A stretch of 64,000 bases of DNA from Actinosynnema pretiosum (GCF_024171695.1 NZ_JAMTCF010000020.1:111931-175930); one strand, 5' to 3'; shown: positions 32,327-41,456, counted from the first letter of the stretch. Translations and numbers: made by a program. Notes: generated by a model from the letters alone, not told the origin.

Positions 32327-34566
32327 CCACCCTGCCCAGGCTCGCGCGGGTCGCCGCGCCGGGAGACCCGGACGGCGTGCGGCGCGCCTCCGCCGCCCTC
32401 GCCCTGGCCGGTGAGGAGGCCGACGCGGTGCGCACGGCGCTGCGCGCGGTCGGCGACGTGCTGTCCATGTGGCCGGGCGCCGACTCGTTCCGGGGCAGGC
32501 TCGAACGGGTCTGCGCCGACCTCGGCGTCCTGGTCACCGCGCACGCCACCGCCGCCAAGGCGCTGTCCGGCTACGCGACCGAGCTGGCCCCCGCCCGCGC
32601 CCGCGCCGGGTTCGCCCAGGCCCGCGCCACCTCCGCCGCCGAGGAGGAGGCCGACGCCGCGCGCAGGGCCCGCGCCGCCGACGCCGAGGCCACCGCGCAC
32701 GGCAACCGGGCGCTGCAGGCCGTGCAGCGGGTCGGGTACGCCAAGAACCAGCTCACCATCGCCACCCTCATCGGCGACGACAAGGCCGCCGACGACCTGG
32801 CCTCGCGGATCGAGACCGAGGAGCGGCTGGCGCGCGTCGCGGGCGCCGAGCACGAGCAGGCGCAGGAGCGCGCGAAGCTGGCGCAGTCCGAGCGGGAGGA
32901 GGCCGTGCGCAGGCTGGGCGCGGCCAAGGAGCTGGCCGAGCAGGCCAGGAACCTGCGCGAGACGGCCGCCCGCGTGGCCGCCGGGGTGCTGCGGGAGGCG
33001 GTCGAGCACGCCGTCGGCGAGTTCGCGGTCGGCGCGCTGGAGGGCGCGGAACAGGCAGCGGGCGAGCTGGGCGGTGGCGGGGAGGGCGAGTCGGCGGGGG
33101 AGTGGTCCGATGGCGTGGCCGCCGTGCCGCGCGCGGCCGTGGGCGCGCTCCGGGTGCTGCCGCAGGAGGAGCCGCGCCCCGACGCCGAGACCGCCGAGAC
33201 CTCCGATGTCGACACCGCCGAGCCGGATGACGTCGGGACCGCGCCGGTGACCTTGTCCGAGCTGCCCGCCGCCCGCGCCCCGCTGGCCCTGCTCCCGCCC
33301 GTCGAACCGGGGGAGTCGACGCCGGTCGAGCGCGTCGGGAGCCACCGGGCCGCCGAACCCGCACCCGTGACCGGTGCCGTTGACGGCGCAGAGGACACCC
33401 CGGGGGATGCCCCTGAGCCCGACGCGGACCCGGTGCTGTCCGGGACGATCGACGTCGAGTGGTTGACCGCCGACGTCTTCCTCGACCCCGCCGACACCCC
33501 TGCCGAGCCGTCCGAGGACCTCGTCGACTGGGCCGAGTTCGAGTCGCTGGCCGGGGTGGTCCTGCTCGGCGACCGCATCCGCCCGCCCGGCGCAGACCTG
33601 GACGAGCTGGCCGAGGTCCTGTCGCTCGACACCCGCCTGCGCGACCAGCTCCCACCTCGCGAGCACCCCGTGCCCGCCCCCGATCTCTCGGCCGCCGTCC
33701 CCCTGGCGGCCGAGGCCGCCACCACCGCACCCGCCGACACCGGTCCGTTCGGCGCCGCACCCGTCGCCACCGGAAGCGCCCACGCCAAGCCCGCCGCTAC
33801 CACCGGATGCCCCGACACCACGCCCGTTGACGCCGGAAGCGCTCACGCCAAGCCCGGCACCGCCGCGCCCGCCACCCCCGAGCCCGCAGGTCCCGAGCGC
33901 TCAGCCCCCACGCCCGCAGACCCCCGGCCCGCAGACCCCCAGCCCGCAGACCCCCCGTCCCTGCCCGCCGTCGCGGAGCGCAACCTGCCCCGCCCGGTCA
34001 GCAAGGTCTCGGCCGCGCTGCGCCTCCCGGCGGGCTGGATCGAGATCGACCCCCGCTCGGACGCCCCCCTGCCCAGCGCCGCCCTGTCCGCCAGGGCACA
34101 GCGCGCCGAGGCCGAGCGGGTCGCCAAGCTCGCCGCCCCGGTGGCACTGGAACTGCGCAAGCTCTCCGAGGGCTCCGAACCGCTCCTGGCCGCCGTCTGG
34201 GCGGGCGGCGGCGACCTGGCCCCGCCCGCGCTCACGGCGGGCGCGCTGCTCGCGGTGTCCCCGGCGGTCGGCGGACTGGCCCAGGTGTGGGCGTCGATCG
34301 AGCGCGCGCCGGGCGCGGGCGAGGTCACCGTGTCCTCGGTGGAGCTCCCGGTGGGCGTGGCGCTGCTGGCCACCACCGAGGTCGACCTGCCGAGCCCCGG
34401 CCTCCCGGTCCCGGACCGCGCCCTGGTCAGCCGCTACTTCCTGCGCCTGCCGAACAGCGACCGGGTCGCCGTGCTGTCCTTCACCACCCCGAACACCGAG
34501 CTGGCCGACCGCTTCGGCGAGGTCTTCGCCGCGATCGCGGCGAGCCTGCGCTTCCACGCCGCCTGA
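32323..34566 (+). CDS. Large multidomain protein, possible type VII secretion substrate
   Basis: Protein of 747 residues that I do not recognise as a known family. Residues 1-95 form a helical hairpin with W50-P-G52 in the turn (VLSMWPGADSFRGRLER), like the WxG of type VII substrates. Residues about 95-230 are a long Ala/Glu/Arg-rich coiled coil (EEEADAARRARAADAEATAH, ERAKLAQSEREEAVRRLG). Residues about 245-560 are an acidic, Pro/Ala/Thr-rich spacer with short repeats (PADPRPADPQPADPP; GSAHAKP twice). Residues about 570-747 are a compact domain from PAGWIEIDP to VSRYFLRLPNSDRVAVLSFT and VFAAIAASLRF. No signal peptide or membrane helix is seen. The preceding small helical gene overlaps it. No secretion machinery is in the window. 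Confidence 0.7.
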   Translation: MTTLPRLARVAAPGDPDGVRRASAALALAGEEADAVRTALRAVGDVLSMWPGADSFRGRLERVCADLGVLVTAHATAAKALSGYATELAPARARAGFAQARATSAAEEEADAARRARAADAEATAHGNRALQAVQRVGYAKNQLTIATLIGDDKAADDLASRIETEERLARVAGAEHEQAQERAKLAQSEREEAVRRLGAAKELAEQARNLRETAARVAAGVLREAVEHAVGEFAVGALEGAEQAAGELGGGGEGESAGEWSDGVAAVPRAAVGALRVLPQEEPRPDAETAETSDVDTAEPDDVGTAPVTLSELPAARAPLALLPPVEPGESTPVERVGSHRAAEPAPVTGAVDGAEDTPGDAPEPDADPVLSGTIDVEWLTADVFLDPADTPAEPSEDLVDWAEFESLAGVVLLGDRIRPPGADLDELAEVLSLDTRLRDQLPPREHPVPAPDLSAAVPLAAEAATTAPADTGPFGAAPVATGSAHAKPAATTGCPDTTPVDAGSAHAKPGTAAPATPEPAGPERSAPTPADPRPADPQPADPPSLPAVAERNLPRPVSKVSAALRLPAGWIEIDPRSDAPLPSAALSARAQRAEAERVAKLAAPVALELRKLSEGSEPLLAAVWAGGGDLAPPALTAGALLAVSPAVGGLAQVWASIERAPGAGEVTVSSVELPVGVALLATTEVDLPSPGLPVPDRALVSRYFLRLPNSDRVAVLSFTTPNTELADRFGEVFAAIAASLRFHAA

Positions 34567-34605
34567 CCCCCGCCCGCCACGCCTCCCCGCGCGGCGGACG
34601 GGACG

Positions 34606-35442
34606 TCAGCCCAGCCCGTGGCCGCGCCCGGTGACCGCGTCGCGCAGCTCCTCGCGGCCGTCCAGGTACTCCAGGCTCGTGCCGGTCACGACCGAGTCGG
34701 TCCAGCTGCGCGGGCGCATCCCCTGGTCGTCGCGGAACCGCTCGGACACCGCCTCGTAACCGGGCACCCACTGCGCGCTGGGCGTCGGCGAGTACCGGTC
34801 GTGGTGCAGCACGACCCGCTGCGGCGGCCGGGGCCGGATGCCGCCCGCGCGCTCGGGGTCGGGCACGCCCACGGCCAGGCCGAAGGCGACGTAGCTGTGG
34901 TCGGGCAGGCCGATCAGGTCGGCCAGCTCCTCGGCCCGGTTGCGCATCGCCCCCAGGTAGACCGCGCCCAGCCCGATGGCCTCGGCCGCGACCACGGCGT
35001 TCTGCGCGGCGATGGCGGTGTCGATCGTGGCCGTGGTGAACGAGTCCAGGTACTCCAGGCTCGCCGCGACCTCGCCCCGCTCCTCGGTGATGGCGTGGTT
35101 GCGGGAGTTGTCGGCCACCCACAGCAGCACGACGGGGGCCTCGTCGACGAAGCGGTAGGTGGTGCCGGACAGGCGACTGCGGGTGAACTCGGTCAGCCGG
35201 GCCTTGAGCTCGGGCGCGGTGACGGCCACGACGCTCCAGTGGTGCAGGTTCGACGAGGTCGACGCCGACTGCGCCGCGGCGACCATCGTCTCCAGCGCCC
35301 CCTCCGGCAGCGGTTCGGGCAGGAACGCGCGGACCGACCGGTGCCGGAGCAGGGCCTCGACCTGCTCGTTCCAGATCAGGCCCGCCGGGGCCTCGTCGCG
35401 CCCGTAGCGCTGTTCCAGCAGCTCGCGCTGTGCCTCGTTCAC
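34606..35442 (-). CDS. NADPH-dependent nitroreductase-family oxidoreductase
   Basis: FMN-binding flavoprotein of 278 residues in the NfsA/FRP branch. The opening helix is EQVEALLRHRSVRAFLPEPL, the FMN site has QSASTSSNLHHWSVVAV, and AIAAQNAVVAAEAIGLGAVYLG with VYLGAMRNRAEELADLIGLP is the usual core. It reduces nitro compounds, quinones or flavins. GTG 35442 is chosen because it follows GAGAGG and begins at the conserved NEAQRELLEQRYG. It is divergent from a TetR gene, with palindromes between them, so it is probably the TetR target. Confidence 0.9.
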   Translation of the reverse strand: MNEAQRELLEQRYGRDEAPAGLIWNEQVEALLRHRSVRAFLPEPLPEGALETMVAAAQSASTSSNLHHWSVVAVTAPELKARLTEFTRSRLSGTTYRFVDEAPVVLLWVADNSRNHAITEERGEVAASLEYLDSFTTATIDTAIAAQNAVVAAEAIGLGAVYLGAMRNRAEELADLIGLPDHSYVAFGLAVGVPDPERAGGIRPRPPQRVVLHHDRYSPTPSAQWVPGYEAVSERFRDDQGMRPRSWTDSVVTGTSLEYLDGREELRDAVTGRGHGLG

Positions 35443-35466
35443 GGTGGCGTGCCTCTCTCGGGTGCC

Positions 35467-35484
35467 GTCAGGCAGTCGCCTGAC
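35467..35484. promoter_or_regulatory. Palindromic operator between nitroreductase and TetR genes
   Basis: GTCAGGC-AGTC-GCCTGAC is a perfect 7-bp inverted repeat with a four-base centre, 25 bases upstream of the nitroreductase start. A looser dyad (TGGCA...TGCCA, 35489-35523) lies between it and the TetR gene. Either could be the TetR operator. Confidence 0.5.
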
Positions 35485-35548
35485 CGAGTGGCACAGTATC
35501 AGCACTTTGGCATAGCTCTGCCACAATGGCGCGGAGTAGAGTGCGGGG

Positions 35549-36136
35549 GTGTCTACCCTCCAGGACAGGCGGCGCCAGGCCACGGTCACCGAGATCGAGG
35601 CCGCGGCGATCAGGCTCTACGCCGAGCGCGGCTTCGACGCCACGACCTGCCCGGACATCGCCGAGGCCGCCGAGGTCTCCTCCCGGACCTTCTACCGCTA
35701 CGGGATGAACAAGGAGGAGGCGGCGTTCCGGGGCGCCAAGAAGTTCAACGAGCTGCTCGCCGACGCGGTCGTCGCGCGCGCGGGCGACGGGCGCCTGACC
35801 CCCGCCGCGTGCGAGGAGGCCATCACCGGCGTGCTCGTCGACGTCGCGGCCGAGGAGTGGTTCGAGCGGGTGCTGCGCGTGCGGCGGCTGGCCGCGCGGG
35901 ACCCCGAGCTGCGCCGCGTCGAGCACCACCACGACGCCGAGGGCGTCGACCTCGTCGTCGACCGCGTCGTCCGGGACGGGGCCGGGGACCGGCTGCGGAC
36001 CAGGGTCGTCGTGGCCACCGCGCTCGCCGTCTTCCGGGCCGCGCTGGACGAGTGGGTCACCGCCGAGCCCGACACCGGGACCGCCGGGCTGCTCGACCTC
36101 TACCGCGAGGTCCGCGCGCACGCCGAGGAGCGCTGA
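35549..36136 (+). CDS. TetR-family transcriptional regulator
   Basis: Regulator of 195 residues. The helix-turn-helix is clear (EIEAAAIRLYAERGFDATTC, then PDIAEAAEVSSRTFYRYGMNKEEAAF). The ligand domain is all-helical (EWFERVLRVRRLAARDPELR). It starts at GTG 35549. It is divergent from the nitroreductase gene and convergent with an SMR pump, so control of an oxidised or cationic toxic compound is plausible. Confidence 0.9.
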   Translation: MSTLQDRRRQATVTEIEAAAIRLYAERGFDATTCPDIAEAAEVSSRTFYRYGMNKEEAAFRGAKKFNELLADAVVARAGDGRLTPAACEEAITGVLVDVAAEEWFERVLRVRRLAARDPELRRVEHHHDAEGVDLVVDRVVRDGAGDRLRTRVVVATALAVFRAALDEWVTAEPDTGTAGLLDLYREVRAHAEER

Positions 36137-36168
36137 CCGCGCGCGGTCAGCGCTCCTCGGGAAGCAGG

Positions 36169-36498
36169 TCAGGCGACGGCGGTGGTGGTGGCCACGAGAC
36201 CCACCCCCGCCGCGATGAGCGCCATCCCGGCCAGGGTGCCCGGCGCGATCGGGTCGGCGAACAGCACCCGACCCGCCACCGCGACCAGCGCGATGCCACC
36301 ACCGGCCCAGATGGCGTAGGTGATCGCGACCGGCAGCCCGAGCCGGATCACCTGCGCCTCCAGGTAGAACGCGATGCCGTAACCGACCACCAGTCCGAGG
36401 ACCGGCAGCGGTTTCGTGAAGCCGTGCGAGGCTTTCAGGCACAACGTGGCGAAGACCTCGCTGCACACGGCGAGGCTGAGCAGGAACCACTTGAGCAT
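36169..36498 (-). CDS. SMR-family multidrug efflux protein
   Basis: Four-helix membrane protein of 109 residues in the small multidrug resistance family (EmrE/QacC). The conserved membrane Glu is in the first helix (AVCSEVFATLCLKASHG), and YAIWAGGGIALVAVAGRVLF is the family's third block. It exports cationic compounds or guanidinium in exchange for protons. It converges with the TetR gene. I looked for a guanidine riboswitch upstream and could not recognise one. Confidence 0.93.
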   Translation of the reverse strand: MLKWFLLSLAVCSEVFATLCLKASHGFTKPLPVLGLVVGYGIAFYLEAQVIRLGLPVAITYAIWAGGGIALVAVAGRVLFADPIAPGTLAGMALIAAGVGLVATTTAVA

Positions 36499-36734
36499 GG
36501 AGTTGTCCCGGAGTCCGGAGGGAAGCGTGGGCTGGGGTGAGCAGCCCAGGCGTCAACCGCCGCGGGTGGGGAAGTGGACTCGCAGGACGAATTTGGAGGG
36601 GCCGTCAGGTGTCGTCGCGCGACACACGGAACATCACCCTTACGCCAGGAAGGTGGCCCTTGGTGGCCTGTGGTGAGGATACCCCCGACCGCCTGAGCCG
36701 CAAGGAAGTTCACCCGAGGGACGGGTGAACCGCC

Positions 36735-38048
36735 TCACCCGAGCACGTCCCGCACCGCCAGCGCCAACCGCTCCGCGACCACCGCCACCTGCTCCGGCGT
36801 GATCACCAGCGGCGGTCCCAGCAGCAGCACGTCCCCGTCGCGCCCGTCCGCGCACCCGGTGGAGTGGTACACCAGCAGCCCGCGCTCGCGCGCCGCCGCC
36901 ACCACCCGCTCGGCCACCCGCTCCGCGCGCGGGAACGGCGCCTTGCCCTCCCGGTCCGCCACCAGCTCCACGCCGCGCAGCAACCCGATCCCGCGCACGT
37001 CCCCGACCGCCCGGTGCCCGCCGAGCCGCTCCCGCAGGCACGCGTCCAGCACCGCCCCGACCCGCTCGGACGCCTGGACCAGCCCGCGCTCGGACAGCAC
37101 CCGCAGCACCGCCCGCCCCGCCGCCGCGCCGACCGCGTGGTGCGAGTTGGTGAACCCGTGCGTGAACGCCCCGATCGCCTCCCGCACCCGCCCCGAGCAC
37201 ACCGCGAGCCCCAGCGGCCAGTACCCGGACGACGCGCCCTTCGCCGCCACCAGCAGGTCCGGCCGCACCCCCCAGTGCTCGCACGCGAACCACCGCCCGG
37301 TGCGCCCGAACCCGGTCATCACCTCGTCCGCGACCAGCAGCACCCCGCGCTCCCGGCACACCCGCGCCACGGCGGGCCAGTACTCGTCGTCCGGCACGCA
37401 CGCGCCCAGCCCCGCGCCCGCCACCGGTTCCGCGACGAACGCGGCCACGTCGTCGGTCAGCAGCTCGTCCAGCCGCCGCGCGTGCCACGTCCCGCAGCCC
37501 ACCGGGTGCTCCGGCGCCGGGCAGCGGTACTCGTAGGGCGCGGTGGCCCGCCGGGTCGCGCCCAGCCACGGCAGGTACGGCGCCCGCAGCCCGTCCCGCC
37601 CCGACACGTCCAGCGCCCCGCGCGTGCTGCCGTGGTACGCGCCGCCGCGCGCCACCACCACGTGCCGCTCCCGCCCCTGCGCGAGGTGGAAGGCCCGAGC
37701 CATCTTCAGCGCCGTCTCCACCGCCTCGCTGCCACCGGACACCGGGTACACGCGCGGGTCGTCCACCGGCAGCAGCGGGGCCAGCTCGTCCGCGTAGGCG
37801 TCGACCTCGGCGCTGCGCAGCGCGGTCGGGTGCACGTACGCGACCTTGCGGGCCTGCGCCGCGATCGCGTCCACGACCTCGCCGACGCCGTGCCCGATCG
37901 AGGTCACCACGGCCCCGCCGGACCCGTCCAGGTACTCGCGCCCGTCGGTGTCCACGACCACCGCGCCGCTGGCGTGCGAGGCGGTGGGCAGCCCGGTGGC
38001 GCGGGCGAACACGTGCCCGCCCGCGCCACCGGCTAACCCGCTGCTCAT
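36735..38048 (-). CDS. Class III aminotransferase
   Basis: PLP-dependent aminotransferase of 437 residues, fold type I, class III. The Schiff-base Lys is in DLLVAAKGASSGYWPLG, the cofactor Asp is in LLVADEVMTGFGRTGRW, and the glycine-rich phosphate site is YPVSGGSEAVETALKMAR. This subgroup acts on diamines, beta-alanine, GABA or similar omega-amino acids with pyruvate or oxoglutarate as acceptor. The start codon overlaps the stop of the previous aminotransferase gene by four bases (ATGA). The substrate is not fixed. Confidence 0.88.
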   Translation of the reverse strand: MSSGLAGGAGGHVFARATGLPTASHASGAVVVDTDGREYLDGSGGAVVTSIGHGVGEVVDAIAAQARKVAYVHPTALRSAEVDAYADELAPLLPVDDPRVYPVSGGSEAVETALKMARAFHLAQGRERHVVVARGGAYHGSTRGALDVSGRDGLRAPYLPWLGATRRATAPYEYRCPAPEHPVGCGTWHARRLDELLTDDVAAFVAEPVAGAGLGACVPDDEYWPAVARVCRERGVLLVADEVMTGFGRTGRWFACEHWGVRPDLLVAAKGASSGYWPLGLAVCSGRVREAIGAFTHGFTNSHHAVGAAAGRAVLRVLSERGLVQASERVGAVLDACLRERLGGHRAVGDVRGIGLLRGVELVADREGKAPFPRAERVAERVVAAARERGLLVYHSTGCADGRDGDVLLLGPPLVITPEQVAVVAERLALAVRDVLG

Positions 38049-39340
38049 CCCGCCACCGCCGCCAGCGCCTCGCCGAGCACGCGCAGCCCGGTGTCGGCCT
38101 CGGCCTCGGTGATCACCAGCGGCGGGGACACCCGGATGCTGCTCTCGCCGCACTCCAGCACCAGCAGCCCGCGCTCGAACGCGGCCTGCTGCACCGCCTC
38201 GGCCAGCTCCGCCGTGGCCAGCTCGACGCCGATCATCAGGCCGACGCCGCGCACGTCCACGATCGCCTCGGGCCAGCGCGCCTGGAACTCGCGCAGCCCG
38301 GCCGTCAGCCGCTCGCCGACGGCGGTCGCGTTGGCCAGCAGCCCCTCGGACTCGATGACCTCCAGCGTCGCCAGCCCCGCCGCGCACGGCACCGGGCTGC
38401 CGCCGTAGGTGGACCCGTGGGCGCCGGCAGGCCAGGTCTCCATCAGGTCCGCGCGCGCCACGAACGCGCCCAGGGGCAGGCCCGACGCGAGCCCCTTGGC
38501 GCTGAGCAGCACGTCCGGCCGCACGCCGGTGTGCTCGATGGCCCACATCCTCCCGGTGCGCCCGACCCCGGACTGGACCTCGTCGGCCACCAGCAGGATG
38601 CCGTGCCGGTCGCACAGCTCCCGCAGCCGCGCCAGCCAGCCCTCGGGCGGCACGATGTACCCGCCCTCGCCCTGCACCGGCTCCACGAAGATCGCGGCGA
38701 CCTCGTCCGGGGAGACGACGTGCCGGAACAGCACGTCCTCCAGGTGCTCGAACGTGGCGTCGCTGCCGTACGGGGCGTGCAGGATTCCAGGTAGCAGCGG
38801 CCCGAAGCCCTTGTGGTACTTGGACTTCGACGCGGTCAGCGACACCGCGCCGTAGCTGCGGCCGTGGAACGAGCCGTAGAAGCTGATCGCGTACTGGCGG
38901 CCGGTGGCGTGCCTGGCGAGCTTGAGCGCGCCCTCCACCGCCTCGGCCCCGGAGTTGGTCAGGAACACCCGCGCCGGGCCGTCGATCGGCGCGGTGTCCG
39001 CCAGCGCCCGGCACATCTCGGAGTAGATCGGCAGGTAGAAGTCGCTGGCCGAGTAGTGCAGCAGCTCCGCGCTCTGCCGCTGCACCGCCTCCACCACGCG
39101 CGGGTGCGCGTGCCCGGTGGAGTTGACCGCGATGCCCGCGTTGAAGTCCAGGAACAGGTTGCCGTCGACGTCCTCGATGACGCTGCCCCGACCGCGCAGG
39201 GGCACCAGCGGGTAGGCCCTGGGCAGGGAGCGGCTGGTGACGGCCTCGTCGCGGGCCAGCACCTCGCGGGCCAGCGGGCCGGGCAGCTCGGTGCGCAGCA
39301 GCGGCGCGGTGGCCGTGCCCGCGTTGCTCGTGGCGGTCAT
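38045..39340 (-). CDS. Class III aminotransferase (4-aminobutyrate/ornithine type)
   Basis: PLP-dependent enzyme of 431 residues. The site Lys is in LLSAKGLASGLPLGAFV, the Asp in LLVADEVQSGVGRTGRMW, and the phosphate site is FLTNSGAEAVEGALKLARH. HGRSYGAVSLTASKSKYHKG and EPVQGEGGYIVPPEGWL are typical of the GABA/ornithine/acetylornithine aminotransferase branch. It lies between an aldehyde dehydrogenase and a second aminotransferase, and the three overlap at start and stop, so a pathway turning an omega-amino acid into an aldehyde and then an acid is likely. Confidence 0.88.
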   Translation of the reverse strand: MTATSNAGTATAPLLRTELPGPLAREVLARDEAVTSRSLPRAYPLVPLRGRGSVIEDVDGNLFLDFNAGIAVNSTGHAHPRVVEAVQRQSAELLHYSASDFYLPIYSEMCRALADTAPIDGPARVFLTNSGAEAVEGALKLARHATGRQYAISFYGSFHGRSYGAVSLTASKSKYHKGFGPLLPGILHAPYGSDATFEHLEDVLFRHVVSPDEVAAIFVEPVQGEGGYIVPPEGWLARLRELCDRHGILLVADEVQSGVGRTGRMWAIEHTGVRPDVLLSAKGLASGLPLGAFVARADLMETWPAGAHGSTYGGSPVPCAAGLATLEVIESEGLLANATAVGERLTAGLREFQARWPEAIVDVRGVGLMIGVELATAELAEAVQQAAFERGLLVLECGESSIRVSPPLVITEAEADTGLRVLGEALAAVAG

Positions 39341-40902
39341 CGCGACACCACCGTCCGGGACTGCTCGCGCAGGTACAGCTGCACGTAGTGCGGTCCGCCC
39401 CCGGCCTTGCCGGTGCTGCCGGACCCCTTCCACCCGCCGAAGGGCTGCACCCCCGGCCACGCCCCCGTCGTCGCACCCGCCGCGCGGTTCACGTACACCA
39501 CCCCCGCCTCGATCTCGTCCAGGAACCGCTCGACGTCGGCGTCGTCGCCGGAGAACAGCCCGGCGGTGAGCCCGAAGTCGGTGTCGTTGGCCAGCTTGAG
39601 GGCCTCGTCGAGCGAGTCGACGGGCGCGATGGCGACCAGCGGCACGAACAGCTCGTCGCGGAACAGCCGGTCGTCCACCGGGACGCCCGTGACGACGGTC
39701 GGCGCGACGTAGTGCCCGTCCGCGCGGCCGTCGCCCGCGCCCAGCACCTCGCCGCCCGCCACGACCTGCCCGACCTCGCGGGCGTGCGCGACCGCGTCCG
39801 CGAACCGGGCGACCGCGTCGGCGTCCACCACCGGCCCGACGAACACCGGGCGCTCCAGCGGGTCGCCCACCACCAGCTCGGCGGTCTTCGCGACCAGCTT
39901 GGCCACCAGCTCGTCGTGCACGTCCCGGTGCACGTACACCCGCGAGCACGCCGAGCACTTCTGCCCGGAGAACCCGAACGCCGAGCGCGCGATGCCGGTC
40001 GCCGCGACGTCCAGGTCGGCGTCGGCGGTGACGATGGCGGGGTTCTTGCCGCCCATCTCGCACACCACCGGCTTCGGGTAGGCGCCCGCGAACGACCGGT
40101 ACACCTCCATGCCCGCCGCGTACGAGCCGGTGAACGTCAGCCCGGCCACGCCGGGGTGCGCGACCAGCGCCTTGCCGGTGTCGTCGCCGCCGGGCAGCAG
40201 GTGCAGCGCGTTCGCGGGAACCCCGGCCTCGCGCAGGCACTCCACCAGCTTCGCGGCGCTGAACGTGCCCTGCGTGCTGGGCTTGAGCACGGTCGAGTTG
40301 CCCGCGACCAGCGCGGCGCCCAGCGGTCCCGCCGCCAGCGCGCCGGGGAAGTTGAACGGGCTGATCACGCCCCACACGCCGTGGGGGCGCAGCACGCTGC
40401 GGGTGTGCTCGCGCTCGGACAGGCGCTCCATGTCGGCGGAGAACCCGTCGTGCTCCTCGAACCGGTCGCAGTAGTACCGGATCAGGTCGGCGGACTCCTC
40501 GACGTCGCCGAGCGCTTCGAGCCGGTTCTTGCCGACCTCCATCGTCATCAGCGCGGCCAGCTCGCCGGACCGCTCGCTGATCAGGTCGGCCGCCGCGCGC
40601 AGCACCCGCAGCCGCTCGGCCTGCGGGGCCCAGGACACGGCGGTCGCGGCGGCGCGCACGGCGTCGTCCACGTCCCGCGCGGTCGCGGTGCGGCCCCGGC
40701 ACAGCACGACCGAGGTGTCGGCGGGGCTGGTGACGGTGAACAGCTCGCCGGTGGCCCTGGGCGCGCCGCCGACGTCGACCGGTATCTCCCGGCCCAGCCA
40801 CGACCGGGCGGTGTCCGCGCCGCGCTCGTAGTGGGTGTGCAGGGCCTCGTTGTCGGCGGTCAGGGTGGCGTAGGTGACCCGCGGGCGTTCGGCGTCGGCC
40901 AT
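39337..40902 (-). CDS. Aldehyde dehydrogenase, pyrroline-5-carboxylate type
   Basis: NAD(P)-dependent dehydrogenase of 521 residues in the long RocA/PruA group. The catalytic Cys is in FGFSGQKCSACSRVYVH, the Glu in VCEMGGKNPAIV, and PFNFPGALAAGPLGAALVAG with KPSTQG is the nucleotide site. FGGWKGSGSTGKAGGGPHY closes the family signature. It would oxidise glutamate semialdehyde or a similar semialdehyde made by one of the two aminotransferases downstream. It is the first gene of the three-gene operon. ATG 40902 follows GGATGGAG. Confidence 0.9.
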   Translation of the reverse strand: MADAERPRVTYATLTADNEALHTHYERGADTARSWLGREIPVDVGGAPRATGELFTVTSPADTSVVLCRGRTATARDVDDAVRAAATAVSWAPQAERLRVLRAAADLISERSGELAALMTMEVGKNRLEALGDVEESADLIRYYCDRFEEHDGFSADMERLSEREHTRSVLRPHGVWGVISPFNFPGALAAGPLGAALVAGNSTVLKPSTQGTFSAAKLVECLREAGVPANALHLLPGGDDTGKALVAHPGVAGLTFTGSYAAGMEVYRSFAGAYPKPVVCEMGGKNPAIVTADADLDVAATGIARSAFGFSGQKCSACSRVYVHRDVHDELVAKLVAKTAELVVGDPLERPVFVGPVVDADAVARFADAVAHAREVGQVVAGGEVLGAGDGRADGHYVAPTVVTGVPVDDRLFRDELFVPLVAIAPVDSLDEALKLANDTDFGLTAGLFSGDDADVERFLDEIEAGVVYVNRAAGATTGAWPGVQPFGGWKGSGSTGKAGGGPHYVQLYLREQSRTVVSR

Positions 40903-40976
40903 CGTGTCGCTCCATCCTCGTGGACTGCGCGGCTGGGCAACCCTAAGACGGATTCCGTGGCCGTGTCGACGCTTGC

Positions 40977-41049
40977 CCCGAAGCTCTTTCGTGACCAGGC
41001 GGCTAGACCGCAGTTCTTCCGGAGTTGTGCGTGTCCCGCCGAAGCTCTT
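40977..41049. repeat. Direct repeat in the operon promoter
   Basis: CCGAAGCTCTT occurs at 40978-40988 and again at 41039-41049, 61 bases apart. The first copy extends to a small dyad (CGAA-GCTCT-TTCG). Both lie upstream of the aldehyde dehydrogenase gene in a locally less GC-rich stretch, so they may be binding sites for an unlinked regulator. Confidence 0.35.
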
Positions 41050-41107
41050 GCACATCGTCGCGGGAACGGGCTAATCCCACTGGCCGGGAGCCGGTCCCAC
41101 CCCGCGC

Positions 41108-41315
41108 TAGGGTGCGGGGTGTTGGTGGTTCGCCCGACCGGTTGACCCCGGAAGGGCGAGGCAAGAGGGAACCCGGTGCGAGTCCGGGACTGCCCCGCAG
41201 CGGTGAACGGGAACGAAAGCCGTCATCAAGCACTGCGCCCGAGTCGGGCGTGGGAAGCGACGGCCGGTAGGAGCGCGCACGACGCCCGTGAGTCCGAAGA
41301 CCTGCCGCCGACCCG
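41108..41315 (+). ncRNA. Cobalamin (AdoCbl) riboswitch
   Basis: The conserved elements of the cobalamin riboswitch are in order: AAGAGGGAACCCGGTGCGAG at 41163, the core GACTGCCCCGCAGCGGTGA at 41189, GGGAACGAAAGCC at 41209, GGGAAGCGACGGCCGGTAGG at 41252, and GTGAGTCCGAAGACCTGCC at 41288, which is the B12 box. It lies about 140 bases upstream of metE. With cobalamin present it should shut off this cobalamin-independent enzyme, implying a cobalamin-dependent methionine synthase elsewhere in the genome. Confidence 0.95.
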
Positions 41316-41456
41316 CGCGCCCACCGGACGCGCGGCGCCCGTGGGCCTCTCGGGAGGGCTCGCGCGGACGCGGCCGTCACCCCTCCGGGTAAGGCCCTCC
41401 TCGCGACGCGCCCGTGCCTGCCCGCGGGTCCACGCACGCTCACGAGGAGAGAGCCT

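Noticed and set aside
36499..36734. Guanidine riboswitch before the SMR gene
   Set aside because: SMR genes often have one, and there is a small hairpin with GTCGCGCGAC, but I could not match the conserved core of guanidine-I, -II or -III.
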